The notes below the pieces were generated by a model. The model saw only the letters and a list, made by a program, of their open reading frames with translations, searched no databases and had not been told where the DNA came from. From NCBI GenBank assembly GCA_016195385.1, contig JACPZS010000003.1:1-46153 (forward strand): a stretch of DNA of 46,153 bases, given 5' to 3'. Made by a program: the position numbers and the translations under genes. Shown here one piece after another: positions 1 to 10,300 of the stretch (position 1 is its first letter; each line of letters starts with the position of its first letter). The DNA comes from Verrucomicrobiota bacterium. GTDB lineage: Bacteria; Verrucomicrobiota; Verrucomicrobiia; Limisphaerales; JACPZS01.

Positions 1-417
1 TAGATCAAGCCCAGGACTTGAACGTGCAGCAGTCGAGGCTATAAAATGACCGTCCGAGTAATGGATTTTCGGCTCCGGCGACAAACCGCGTAGGAGGTTG
101 ATCCATGACTCCACATCTGCTTCAAGGAAAACCGCGACCTCAAGATACCGCACGATTCCAGGTCCAAGAGTTATCTTATAGCTACACTCCTGATTTCTAT
201 TTTCTGACAGTTCGATTTGGTTCTCGTGCATTTCACCCTCCGCTTCAGCAGCCAAACGCTCAACTTCCTGTGCGCTGCGCCCCAACTCTCGTTCTACATC
301 CTCACGGACCAGTTTCGCCTGGCGTTCGTGTTCTTCCGCACTCTTTCTCAACTCCTCGCTCAACCACAGTGTGTGTTCTGCGCGTAGTTTCGCCTGACGT
401 TCATCTTCCTGCGACAT
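1..417 (-). CDS. Hypothetical protein with charged coiled-coil N-terminus (3' end cut by window edge)
   Basis: The minus strand is open from an ATG at 417 to the window edge, giving 139 codons without a stop. Residues 1-60 are almost entirely charged and helical, with a repeated 'ERQAKL' motif about 30 residues apart, so a coiled coil is likely. The rest is a mixed alpha/beta-looking segment ending at the edge. The frame stays open upstream to about 594, so an earlier GTG or TTG start is possible; no Shine-Dalgarno sequence marks the ATG. Base composition is less GC-rich than the neighbouring genes. I do not recognise the family. A plus-strand reading frame over the same bases gives a Pro/Arg/His-rich product and is judged a shadow. 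Confidence 0.55.
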   Translation of the reverse strand, partial: MSQEDERQAKLRAEHTLWLSEELRKSAEEHERQAKLVREDVERELGRSAQEVERLAAEAEGEMHENQIELSENRNQECSYKITLGPGIVRYLEVAVFLEADVESWINLLRGLSPEPKIHYSDGHFIASTAARSSPGLDL

Positions 418-508
418 GGCACTTAACGGGTCGAGAACAAATTGCGTTTTGGGAAAGACGTAGGGGATAGTATCAGTAGTCTTATTTCCACAGCGAGGTG
501 AACGATAA

Positions 509-534
509 GCCTTGCCCGAGCACCTGGGCAAGGC
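509..534 (-). terminator. Terminator-like hairpin downstream of the DUF1553 gene
   Basis: A perfect 9-bp inverted repeat, GCCTTGCCC at 509-517 and GGGCAAGGC at 526-534, has an 8-nt loop. It lies about 60 nt beyond the stop codon of the minus-strand cytochrome-type gene. There is no strong T-tract on either strand, so it is a candidate terminator or 3'-end stabiliser, not a textbook intrinsic terminator. Confidence 0.4.
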
Positions 535-594
535 AGAAGCTGAGTTAAGCCGTTCTTTCCCTGCGGCTCCCACTCTGAACGAAACGCCAGGCGC

Positions 595-3500
595 TTAATT
601 CACAAACACAAATTCCTTCACGTTGAACAGGACGTGGCAGAGGTCGGCCCAGAGTTTCAAATCGTTGGCACAGGACTCTTTGGCCAGACCATACGCCTTC
701 GCCTGTTCATCGAGGAAGTGTATTGCGTCGCTGGCTTCGCGTTCGGTTGGCGGGCGTCCGAACGCAGCCCGATACATTCGCTGAACACGTTGCGTAGCGG
801 GTGATCCACCATCGGCCAGCAACTGCTTCGCCCAAATCTCCGACTGCTGCACGACGAACGGATCGTTCATCATGATGAGCGCCTGCGCGGGCACGTTTGA
901 TTCGCTGCGCCGGCCCACCGTCGTGGCGGGAATTGGGGTGTCAAAAGCGAGCATCATTGGCGAAAGAAAATTACGGCGCGTCTCGACGTAAAGGCTGCGC
1001 CGGCCGTCGCCGTCGAGCACGCCGCTCTTGTCCGGCCGGCCGCGCCCATCCATGAACGGCGTCAAATGCACCGGCATGGAAGGCCCGAACATTTTTTGAT
1101 CGAGCCGGCCCGACACGGCGAGCACCGCGTCGCGAATTGCCTCGCCCTCCAGCCGGCGCACGCGCATCCGATGCAGCAACTCATCCGTCGGATCTTTTTG
1201 TTCCGCCAGCGCGTCATCCGCGCGGCTCGACATCCGATACGCGCTCGACGTGACGAGCAGGCGAATCAACTTCTTGGTGCTCCAACCGGCGTCGGATCGA
1301 TACCATCCGGCCAGCCAGTCCAACAATTCGAGATGCGTCGGCGTCTGGCCGAGCACGCCGAAATTATCCACGGACGGCACGAGGCCGCGGCCAAAGAGAT
1401 GATGCCACACGCGGTTCACCATCACGCGCGCGGGAAATGGATTTGCCGGATCGAGCAACCGTTGCGCGAGTTCAAGTCGTCCACTGCCGTTCGCTATGGA
1501 ACCCTGTTGGTCACCGGCGAGTGCTTCGAGAAAACGGCGCGGCACGCGTTCGCCAATGTGCTTCGGATTGCCACGGATAAAAACATTTTCATCCAGACCG
1601 CTGCCATCGGCCATCGCTGGCGCACGGGCCGGATTTGGAATTGATGCGGCGAGCGTTTGATATTCGGCGAGCAGCGAAGCAAATGAATCGGCGCTGTGTT
1701 CGGAATTTTCGGCCGGACTGCGTTCGAGCAAACCGTGGCCGACCAGCCAATCAAGCAAGGCCAGTTGCGCGCGTGTGTTCGGCGAGTCCGCCACGGTTCC
1801 GCGTTTCCAAAGTTCCAACGCCTCCCGCGCGGCTTGCGCGTAGCGTTCAGCGAGTTGTTCAAGCGAAGCGAACGCGTCATCGCCAAGCAACGTACGCAAT
1901 GACGACGCTTCACGCGGCGGTTGTTTGTCATCCGAGAAAATAATTTGCCGGACGGCGAGGTAGCCGTTTGGGCCGTAGCCGCCGGGTTTGCCGCCGCCGG
2001 AAAGATCGCCCGTGGGGATGTCGCTGAATTCAAAGTACGCCCGATGGCCCGGCCACATGCTGACATCGATAGTCAGCCATTGGAATTGATCGTGGTCGAT
2101 GACGCGACGCAGTCCGCCGTAGATCGGATCCTGAATCATCGCGAAGTTATCCACGAACACGTTCACCCGACTGTCGCGACCGGCGACCAGCAAGTGCAGA
2201 TAGCGGTTCGTGATGACAAACGTCGGCGAGCGCAACGCGCCTTGCAGTTGCCGCGCCAGCACGCCGCTGTGAGCGGCTGGCTCAGTGAGAATGCCTGTGA
2301 TGTTTTGATTGGTCGCCCCCACCGCAAAATCGCCCGCCCGCGCTGGAGCGTTACCGAAAGCCTCGCCGTCCAGAAACCAGTTGCGGAAATCCTGCGTTCG
2401 GAAATCAGCAAAGACGACGGCGTTGCTGCCAGGAGACACGCTGCGAGTGTTCTCGGCTTGCTGGAAGCTGTTCCATTTTTCGTCGAACGAAACTGTCGCG
2501 TCTGTCGCGTTCGTCGCGGTTAATTGTTTCCAGGCGAACAAAGGATGGCTTGCTTCGGCCAGCGTAGTATCACGCAACGCGTTCGCCCAATTCGTCAGCC
2601 GCGCGGCATTGAGTTTGAATTGCGCCGCGAGTTCGGAAATCGCCGACGAAGCACCGCCATTCAACTGCGCGGCGGCAAGAAGATAATTTTGGATCTGTCC
2701 GGCTTGCACGCGCCATCGATCGGCGGCCGCAATTCGCAGGCGAGGTTTCAATTTCGCCAGTTCCTGAATGCGTCGCGCGATGGCATCCGGCGCATCGATG
2801 GCGCGCTGCGCGTAGCGCGAGCTGCTGAAGATGCCGTAGAGCGAGTAATAGTCGCGCGTCGAGATGGCGTCGAATTTGTGGTCGTGGCACCGCGCGCAGG
2901 CGACCGTGAGACCGAGAAAAGTTTTCGCCAGCACGTCGATCTGATTGTCGATGAACTCCGCCTGATGCTGCCGCACATCGACGGGCGAATGTGTCTGCTG
3001 CCCAAACCAGAAAAAGCCTGGCGCGATGATCGATTCGTTAAAACCTTCGGCCGGGTGCCGGCGCGGATTGGGCAGCAAATCCCCCGCGATGTGCTCGGTC
3101 GCGAATTGATCATACGGCACATCGTCATTGAACGCGCGGATGACGTAGTCGCGATAACGCCAAGCGTTGGGAAGCGGATAATCAAACTCGTGGCCGAGCG
3201 TTTCCGAATAGCGCACCAGGTCAAGCCAGTGGCGCGCCCAGCGCTCGCCAAAGGCGGGCGAAGCCAGCAAACGATCCACGAGTTTTTCATAAGCATCCGG
3301 CGCGGCGTCGGCGACGAAGGTTTCCGTTTCCTCCACCGAAGGCGGCAGGCCGACAAGATCAAAACAAAGACGGCGAATCAGCGTCCGCTTTTCGGCGGCC
3401 GGCGCCGGCGTGAGATGTTTCGCTTCGAGCTTCGCGAGCAGAAATTGATCGATGGAATTGCGCGGCCAGGTTTTGTTCGCCACGGACGGAGGCGCGCTCG

Positions 3501-3987
3501 CCTGGATTGGCCGCCACGCCCAGTGTTCCTGTCTGCGTTTGGCAATGTCGAAGTTGTCCTTTTTGCCGGATGATTTTTTCGTAACTTCGCGCGGCCAGGG
3601 TGCGCCGAGCTTGACCCATTCGGTGAGCGCAGCGATTTGGTCGTCGGACAGCCTGCCTTTGGGCGGCATTTGCAAATCGACGTTGCCGTAGCGAATCGCC
3701 TCGATAAGACGGCTTTTTTCCGGTTCGCCAGGCACAATCGCGGGACCGCTCTCGCCGCCTTTGAGCAAGGCTTCGCGGCTATCGAGGAACAATTCACCCT
3801 TGAGTTTTTCGGCCTCGGCGCTGTGGCATTTGAAGCAACGCTCGATGAGTACCGGCCGAATCTTCCGCTCGAAGAACGCGATTTCTTCCGCAGTTGGCTC
3901 GGCGGCGCGCGCGGACAACATTGCCCGGCCGACTGCTGCAACCAGCAGGAGCCGAACGGCGAGTCGTCGCGTGGCGGTGCGTTTCAT
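595..3987 (-). CDS. PSCyt1-DUF1549-DUF1553 (PSD1) secreted cytochrome-type protein
   Basis: A 1130-residue protein of the type abundant in planctomycetes and verrucomicrobia. A signal peptide (about residues 1-29, ending in ARA-AEP) is followed by a PSCyt1 haem domain with CFKCH at residues 51-55 and a possible distal Met ligand in 'MPPKG' near 107. The PSCyt2/DUF1549 domain follows (about 170-400, with the conserved 'CARCHDHKFD'). A central jelly-roll-like segment leads to the C-terminal DUF1553/PSD1 domain ('VMVNRVWHHLFGRGLV'). The family is thought to act in the periplasm in polysaccharide or sulfated-glycan breakdown, but its reaction is unproven. The DUF1501 partner often found next to it is not seen here. 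The ATG start gives a normal signal peptide. Confidence 0.93.
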   Translation of the reverse strand: MKRTATRRLAVRLLLVAAVGRAMLSARAAEPTAEEIAFFERKIRPVLIERCFKCHSAEAEKLKGELFLDSREALLKGGESGPAIVPGEPEKSRLIEAIRYGNVDLQMPPKGRLSDDQIAALTEWVKLGAPWPREVTKKSSGKKDNFDIAKRRQEHWAWRPIQASAPPSVANKTWPRNSIDQFLLAKLEAKHLTPAPAAEKRTLIRRLCFDLVGLPPSVEETETFVADAAPDAYEKLVDRLLASPAFGERWARHWLDLVRYSETLGHEFDYPLPNAWRYRDYVIRAFNDDVPYDQFATEHIAGDLLPNPRRHPAEGFNESIIAPGFFWFGQQTHSPVDVRQHQAEFIDNQIDVLAKTFLGLTVACARCHDHKFDAISTRDYYSLYGIFSSSRYAQRAIDAPDAIARRIQELAKLKPRLRIAAADRWRVQAGQIQNYLLAAAQLNGGASSAISELAAQFKLNAARLTNWANALRDTTLAEASHPLFAWKQLTATNATDATVSFDEKWNSFQQAENTRSVSPGSNAVVFADFRTQDFRNWFLDGEAFGNAPARAGDFAVGATNQNITGILTEPAAHSGVLARQLQGALRSPTFVITNRYLHLLVAGRDSRVNVFVDNFAMIQDPIYGGLRRVIDHDQFQWLTIDVSMWPGHRAYFEFSDIPTGDLSGGGKPGGYGPNGYLAVRQIIFSDDKQPPREASSLRTLLGDDAFASLEQLAERYAQAAREALELWKRGTVADSPNTRAQLALLDWLVGHGLLERSPAENSEHSADSFASLLAEYQTLAASIPNPARAPAMADGSGLDENVFIRGNPKHIGERVPRRFLEALAGDQQGSIANGSGRLELAQRLLDPANPFPARVMVNRVWHHLFGRGLVPSVDNFGVLGQTPTHLELLDWLAGWYRSDAGWSTKKLIRLLVTSSAYRMSSRADDALAEQKDPTDELLHRMRVRRLEGEAIRDAVLAVSGRLDQKMFGPSMPVHLTPFMDGRGRPDKSGVLDGDGRRSLYVETRRNFLSPMMLAFDTPIPATTVGRRSESNVPAQALIMMNDPFVVQQSEIWAKQLLADGGSPATQRVQRMYRAAFGRPPTEREASDAIHFLDEQAKAYGLAKESCANDLKLWADLCHVLFNVKEFVFVN

Positions 3988-4136
3988 TCCGGGTCAGACG
4001 ATTAAAAAATTAGATTGTTCACGCGCCAGCCGCAAGCTTGCACCGTGCGCTGAACATGAGCGCCGAGCGGTTTTAATGGCCGTGCTGTTTCGAAGCGCGG
4101 TGATGTTGAGCGGAACTTTGCAGTAGAAATTCGGGA

Positions 4137-4153
4137 ACACGCGAGACGCGTGT
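4137..4153. repeat. Small palindrome, ACACGCG-AGA-CGCGTGT
   Basis: A 7-bp perfect stem with a 3-nt loop lies in the 212-nt intergenic region between the divergent DUF1553 and CotH genes. Its core (CACGCG, 3-4 nt, CGCGTG) and flanks (GGG on one side, CTCC/CCTGGAG on the other) resemble the hairpin at 35085-35106, which suggests a small dispersed REP-like element. With two copies seen this is suggestive only. Confidence 0.4.
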
Positions 4154-4199
4154 GCTCCTCAAACCGAACTGAATGGTTCCGGATTAGAGTTGATCAAGG

Positions 4200-5954
4200 G
4201 TGGTTAAATTGTCTCAATCACCGCGTCGTCACTTCAATTTGCTTATGACGTTTTTCAATTTGGGCAGGCAATGGCTCCGTGCCGGCGCGTTCTTCCTGGC
4301 GGTGTTCGCCCTCGTGGCGCCGGCGGGCGCGCAAAACGCCGGCAACAAGGAGAGCAAGAAGAAATTCACCGAACCAGCGGAGAACATTTTCACGAACAAT
4401 CAGATTTTCCGCCTGCAGATCGAAATTCCGGAAAAAGGATTGGAGACGCTGCGCGGGTACCAATTTCGCGGTTGGGGCGGTGGCGCTCAGGATGAGCGTC
4501 CGTCGGTGAAATGCACCGTTCGCGAAGGCGACAAAGTTTACACGGATGTCGCCGTGCATCTCAAAGGCGCGGCGGGCAGCTTCCGGCCGGTCGATGCGAA
4601 TCCCGGGCTGACGCTCAACTTTGCAAAGCATGTCAAAGGGCAAACTTTTCACGGCTGGCAGCGAATTTCGTTGAACAACTCCGTGCAGGATCCATCGCTC
4701 TTGAGCGAGCAAATCTGCCGTGAATTGTTCGCCGCCGCCGGCGTGCCGGTGCCGCGCGCCACGCACGCCACCGTGGAATTGAACGGCCGCAAGCTGGGGG
4801 TTTACGTGCTCGTCGAAGCCTACAACAAGCAATTCCTCGCGCACCATTTCAAGGATGCGACCGGCAATTTGTACGACGGCGGCTTTCTGAAAGACGTGGA
4901 TGGACCCTTGACGAAATCGTCCGGCAAAAATCCCGAAGATCGCTCCGACTTGAAGCGCCTTGCGGACGCGGCGCGCGAAAAAGACCCGACGAAACGCATG
5001 GTCCAATTGGACAAAGTTCTGGACCTTGACCGCTTCATCAGTCTGCTGGCGATGGACACCATCACCTGCAACACCGACGGTTACGGCATCAACAAGAACA
5101 ACTACCGGCTCTATCATGATCCGACCTCGGACAAATTCGTTTTCATGCCGCACGGTCTCGACCAGATGTTCGGCACTTTCCGCACGGGCACGGACATGCC
5201 GATTTATCCGCGCATGAGCGGCTTGGTCGCCGACGCCGTGCTGGCCGCACCCGCCGGACGGGAGCGCTACAAGGCACGCTTGACCGAACTGATGACGAAT
5301 GTTTTCAAAGTTGAAGTTATCACAAATCGGGTTTGGGAATTGGCCGCGAAAATCAAGCCCGCGCTGGCGGAGAAAAGCCGTGGCTCGGCCAATTTTCATA
5401 GCGAGACGGTCAAGGCATTCTGTCACCGCATTGTCGAGCGCACCGAAAGCGTCCGCGAACAATTGACCGCGCCGGACACCACTTTGCAATTCGACCCCGC
5501 CGGCTTCGCGCGTCTCGCTGATTGGAAGGCGCGGGTTGATTACGGCAAACCGCTCGTGGACGAAGTCACCGACAAGAGTGGAAAAAAACTTTTACACATC
5601 AACGCGGCCGGCGGCAGCGCCGTGGGTGCGTGGACAACGAAGGTCAAACTGGAACCCGGACGTTATCGCCTCGAAGGCCGAATGAAATGCCAGGGCGTGA
5701 CGCCGGAGCCGGGCGACCGCAAAGCCGGTGCTGGCCTGCGCATCGCCGGCCGGCGCTTTGATCAAAAACTTTCCGGTGACAGCGACTGGACGCTCGTCGC
5801 CTGCGAGTTCGAGACTCAAAATTCGCGCGGTGATTTCGGCCCGATGGCACGGATTGAATCCAGCACGCCGGAAGTCGAATTGATCTGCGAAATGCGCGCC
5901 AAAACCGGCGAGATTTGGATCGACCGCGAGTCGTTGCGCCTGCTGCGCAAGTAA
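4200..5954 (+). CDS. Secreted CotH-family protein kinase-like protein
   Basis: A 584-residue protein with a signal peptide (hydrophobic stretch about residues 26-44, ending AGA-QNA) and a CotH domain at about 65-420. Known CotH proteins are atypical kinases that phosphorylate spore-coat or secreted proteins. Matching features are 'VHLKG' (Lys122), the 'TDGYGINKNNYRLYHD' block around 292-307 and 'MPHGLDQMFG' around 316-325, the counterpart of the family's P-W-D-L-D-x-x-F-G metal-binding motif (here Asp321). Residues 440-584 look like a beta-sandwich carbohydrate-binding domain. The start is GTG at 4200; ATG at 4245 is also possible and keeps the signal peptide. The next gene begins 12 nt after the stop, so the two are probably co-transcribed. 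Confidence 0.88.
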   Translation: MVKLSQSPRRHFNLLMTFFNLGRQWLRAGAFFLAVFALVAPAGAQNAGNKESKKKFTEPAENIFTNNQIFRLQIEIPEKGLETLRGYQFRGWGGGAQDERPSVKCTVREGDKVYTDVAVHLKGAAGSFRPVDANPGLTLNFAKHVKGQTFHGWQRISLNNSVQDPSLLSEQICRELFAAAGVPVPRATHATVELNGRKLGVYVLVEAYNKQFLAHHFKDATGNLYDGGFLKDVDGPLTKSSGKNPEDRSDLKRLADAAREKDPTKRMVQLDKVLDLDRFISLLAMDTITCNTDGYGINKNNYRLYHDPTSDKFVFMPHGLDQMFGTFRTGTDMPIYPRMSGLVADAVLAAPAGRERYKARLTELMTNVFKVEVITNRVWELAAKIKPALAEKSRGSANFHSETVKAFCHRIVERTESVREQLTAPDTTLQFDPAGFARLADWKARVDYGKPLVDEVTDKSGKKLLHINAAGGSAVGAWTTKVKLEPGRYRLEGRMKCQGVTPEPGDRKAGAGLRIAGRRFDQKLSGDSDWTLVACEFETQNSRGDFGPMARIESSTPEVELICEMRAKTGEIWIDRESLRLLRK

Positions 5955-5966
5955 GGCGTCAATTTC

Positions 5967-7226
5967 GTGGTCATGCCGCGCGCCATCGTTGGTTTGCTTG
6001 CAGTCGCCGCCGCTCTCAGTCCGGTGTCAGCGTGGCCATTGCAAATCCCGCGTTCGTCGCTGGATCAAATTTCTGCTTCGAGCGATTCCCCCGAATCAAA
6101 TGCCGCCGGTGCGCGTGATGGCGATCGCTTCGCTGGCTCTCCGCGCCAATCGTGGCAGGGCGCAACTGGCGCGAGCAAATGGTGGTGGCAAATCCGCTTC
6201 GCGCAGCCGCAACGCCTGGGCGCGATTCTTCAAATCGCCGGCGACCATGATTTTGTTTTTCGCCACGCGCCGCGCCGCTACGTCTGGCAGACGAGTCTCG
6301 ATGGTGAGCATTGGAGTGACGTGACCGAAACGAGTACGCCGCGTGAGCAACGCTGCTTCCGCATTCATCGGCTGGCAAAGCCCCGGCGCTGCCTTTTCGC
6401 ACGCATCCAGATCGACGAAGCTGCCGGAGATTTTCCGACGCTGCGGGAAGTGGAGTTTTATTCGACGACGACCGCCAGGATTGATTTCCCGGACTGGATC
6501 GTCGCCGTCAACACGACTGATAAACCAGAACTGCCGGGGCACGGCCAGGAATTCATCCCGCTCGCACGTGGTTGCGCCGGCGAAAGCAACCTGCAGGCGC
6601 AACAAGTCTGGCTCGGCACGTTCGACGAATCGTTCGTCAGTGCCGAACCGCGGCCGCTCTGCGCTTTTCTGTCCGGCAATTTCAAGGACTGGTGCGAAGT
6701 CGCGCGCGAGTCGTGGCGCGGCACGCAGAAAATTTTGCAGCGCGGCAACCTGCCGATGTGGGCGTCCTGCGGCGGCGCACAAGGGCTGGCGATTCTCGCC
6801 GAAACCGGCGTGGACAAGCCGTGGGATTGTCCGCATTGCCGCGATCCGAAAAGTCCCCGAACGCCGATCTATACGCACATCGGTCACACTGCGACGCGAC
6901 CGTGTGGCGATTACTCGGCGTGCATCTTCGAGCGCGGGCCACACCGGGTTTTGAAAACGCGCGCCGATCCCGCGTTCGCCGGGTTGCCGGGCGAGTTCAC
7001 CGTCATGGAAAGTCATTGCGGCCAGATCGAATGGGCGCCGTCGGGCTGGACGCTCATCGCGACCGCCGGGCGCGGAAGCCAGACGCGAACGCAGTGTCTG
7101 CGTGTGAAGGGCAGGCCCATCTACGCCGCGCAATTCCACATTGAAATGGCCGGAACGCCGGACGTGTCGCGACAAATCATGAACAATTTTCTTGGATTGG
7201 CGCGGCAGTGGAATCGCGGCAACTAA
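5967..7226 (+). CDS. Secreted discoidin-like / class I glutamine amidotransferase-like protein
   Basis: A 419-residue protein with a signal peptide (about 1-22). Residues 30-170 resemble an F5/8-type (discoidin) carbohydrate-binding domain ('SLDGEHWSDVTE'). Residues 175-415 look like a class I glutamine amidotransferase fold: 'ASCGGAQG' places Cys268 in the C-x-G-x-Q nucleophile elbow, and 'AAQFHIEM' supplies His391 and Glu393 as in the family's Q-F-H-x-E. The full triad is present, so hydrolase or transferase activity is plausible, but this fold normally works in the cytoplasm. A cysteine-rich insert (Cys288, Cys291, Cys313) is unusual. GTG at 5967 or ATG at 5973 could be the start. It directly follows the CotH gene and probably shares its substrate context. 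Confidence 0.7.
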   Translation: MVMPRAIVGLLAVAAALSPVSAWPLQIPRSSLDQISASSDSPESNAAGARDGDRFAGSPRQSWQGATGASKWWWQIRFAQPQRLGAILQIAGDHDFVFRHAPRRYVWQTSLDGEHWSDVTETSTPREQRCFRIHRLAKPRRCLFARIQIDEAAGDFPTLREVEFYSTTTARIDFPDWIVAVNTTDKPELPGHGQEFIPLARGCAGESNLQAQQVWLGTFDESFVSAEPRPLCAFLSGNFKDWCEVARESWRGTQKILQRGNLPMWASCGGAQGLAILAETGVDKPWDCPHCRDPKSPRTPIYTHIGHTATRPCGDYSACIFERGPHRVLKTRADPAFAGLPGEFTVMESHCGQIEWAPSGWTLIATAGRGSQTRTQCLRVKGRPIYAAQFHIEMAGTPDVSRQIMNNFLGLARQWNRGN

Positions 7227-7387
7227 CGACCTCGGAAAACTTCCGGCCGGCGTTTGGATCTGGCCGTTGGCCGCGTGGCTGCGAACCAACACGCGACTTG
7301 CGCGATCACGAAGGTTGAATTCCGGCCGCAAGTTTCAGATGCTCCGCGCGAGCGCTGGCAACCATCGGAACATCGTGGAGCACAATT

Positions 7388-10300
7388 ATGACTGACTGGG
7401 TGATGAGTCCGGCGCCGGGCGAACGCGTGCTGCGTTTCGTCGGCGACCAAGTGAGTTTCTCGCTGCGACCCGCTGGCAGCGCGCCGTGGCCGTCCGGCTG
7501 GCAGGCGCGCTTGCGCACAAATCTGGGTCGCGCGGCGATGTTACGCGAAGAAATTATTCTTTCACAATGCCGCCAGGTTCCGCCCGCCGGCGCGTCATGG
7601 ACGGATATTCCAATGGCAGCGGACGGAATGGGTTATGAACTTACGTTGCCGCTCGCCGAGGTGGGTTACTTCCGCGCGAAAGCCTACGCCATCGATCCGC
7701 AGGGGCGGCAACATTGGCCGTGGGGTGCGGACTTCGGCATCAGCGTGCATCCCGACGCGTATCGGACGGCGAACACAATCTACTGCGCATTCACGCGCAT
7801 GTTCGGGCCGGGCAAATCCGCCGTCGCGACGCATGATGAAAAATTGGAGCACCAACTCAAATCCCTCGACGAGCGTGGGTACACGGTGATTCCGCCGTCG
7901 GGGAAATTGCGTGATCTGCAACGCGAATTTCCGCACATCTTCGAGACGCTGCGCTGCCGTATTTTGCATCTGCTGCCGGTGAACCCGACGCCGACGACTT
8001 TCGCGCGCTTTGGACGCTTCGGCAGCCCGTACGCCGCGCAAGATTTGACGGCCATCGATCCCGCGCTCGTCGAGTTCGACCGGCACACGACGGGTGTCGA
8101 TCAATTTCGCGAACTGACTTACGACGCGCATCTGCGCGGCGGACGCGTGTTCATCGACCTCGTCATCAATCACACCGGCTGGGGCGCGACGCTCCAGGAA
8201 AATCATCCCGAATGGTATCTGCGCAGCGAGGGCGGCGCATTCGCCAGCCCCGGCGCGTGGGGCACGACGTGGGAAGATCTCGTCGAACTCGAGCACCGGC
8301 ACGTTGGACTTTGGGATCATCTCGCGGAAGTTTTCCTGACGTGGTGCCGCCGCGGCGTGGATGGTTTCCGCTGCGACGCTGGTTACAAAGTGCCGCTCGT
8401 CGCGTGGCAATACATCATCGCGCGCGTGCGCCAGGAATTTCCCGAAGCGGTTTTCCTGCTCGAAGGTCTCGGTGGCGCGTGGCAGACAACCGAGGATCTT
8501 TTGACCGCAGGCGGCATGCAGTGGGCCTATTCGGAACTTTTTCAAAATTATTCCGGCCAGCAAGTCGGTGGCTATCTCGACTACAGCTCGCGCCAGAGCG
8601 AACGCGTCGGCCTCTACATTCACTACAGCGAAACGCACGACAACTTGCGCCTCGCCGCGAAAGGTCGCGCGTGGTCGCTCTTGCGCAATCGCCTCTGCGC
8701 GCTCACGAGTCCCTGCGGTGGATTTGCCTTCACCAGTGGCGTGGAATGGCTCGCAACCGAACGCATTCAAGTTCACTCCTGTCGCGGCATGGCCTGGGGC
8801 AACGATGACAATATCATTCCGGAACTGGCCCGATTGAATCAACTTATCGCCGACCATCCCTGCTTCTTCGACGGCGCGAAGCTGACGCGACTGAGTTCGC
8901 CGGAGTCGTCGGTGTTTGCGCTAAGGCGCGATTCCGCCGAGGGCAACGACAGCGTGCTCATCCTCGTGAACACGGACGACCAGTCGCCGCAAAAAATGAA
9001 ACTGGATGAGTCTGCGCTCGGTGGACTCGGCGACTTGCGCTGCGACTTGTTGGAGCAACCGTTGCCGCGCGTCACGCAAGCTGACGCCGCCACGCGAGTC
9101 ATTGAACTCCCACCTGCGGCGGCGTTTTGTTTGTCCGCCAACGGCAAACCGAAAGGCTTATCAGGTGACGACTATCGCCGCGCTCGCGCTCAAGCCGCGT
9201 GGGCGGTGACTGCGATGGCCAAGTCGTTCGCTGTGGAAAAAATTCCGCTGGCCAAAGCCAACTGGCGCGAACTCGCCGAGCACGTGGCAAACGATCCAGC
9301 GGCGTTTCTAGCGGAACTTGCGGATTTGCTGCCCGCCGAAAAGCAACCGCGCCCCGCAATTGCCAGCGCGCGGACATTTCCGAAAGTGGTGACTTGGACA
9401 CTCTCCGATCTCAACCGCGTGTTGCTCGTGCCGGCAGAACATTGGCTGCTCATTCGCGATGTCGTTCGTTTTCATGCCACGCTGCGCTGTGGCAACGATG
9501 CGCTCCCGCTGCATCTCGAATCCATTCCCGTTCGCGATGGCCACGTCGCGTGCGTCGCGCCGCGTCGTGATTCGTGCGACGCGGAGTTGCAACTCGAACG
9601 CTACGCGGGCGAGCAGAGCGAAGTGGAAGCCGTCGTGCGTTTTCTCAATGTTGATGCGCCGCCCGCCGCGCCCGTCTCCGGCGTGGAGCCGCATTCGCTC
9701 GTGTTGCTCACCAACGGTCGCGGCGGCATGGCTCGGCTCGGTGTCGATTTCGGCGCGATTCGATCCAAGTACGACTGTCTGCTCGGCGCGAATCTCCACG
9801 CGGAAATTCCGGTGGATCGCCACGTCTTCGCCAAGCGCGCCCGCGCCTGGGTGAACGCCGACGGCTTCATCACCGCGCTGAGCAAGGATAATCTGATTCA
9901 CTTTGAACCCGGTCCGCCCGCCCGCTGGAAATTCGCGGCGAACGCGGGCGACGGACGCATCGTCGAGTTGGAGTTGATCGCGGACATGCTCGATCAACAA
10001 AACACCACCGTGCTGCGCTTTCATCGTCCGCCCGGCCCGCCAACTCACGGACGTGAATTGCCCGGTGAATGCGACGTGCGGCTGACAGTGCGAATCGATA
10101 TCGAAGATCGAAATTTTCATTGGGAAACCAAACGCAATGGCGGCTCGGAGCAGCACTTCTCGTCGAATTGCCACGCGCTGCCGGATCGCACCGGTTTCGC
10201 GTTCACACCCGCGTCTGATCGCGGGCTGCGCGTATTCGCGGACTCCGGCCACTACCTCCACGAAGCAGAGTGGGCCGAAAATCTCGCGCATCCCGTCGAA

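Noticed and set aside
105-470. Plus-strand open frame of 121 codons
   Set aside because: The minus strand over the same bases is open through the window edge and gives a sensible charged helical protein; the plus product is Pro/Arg/His-rich shadow sequence.
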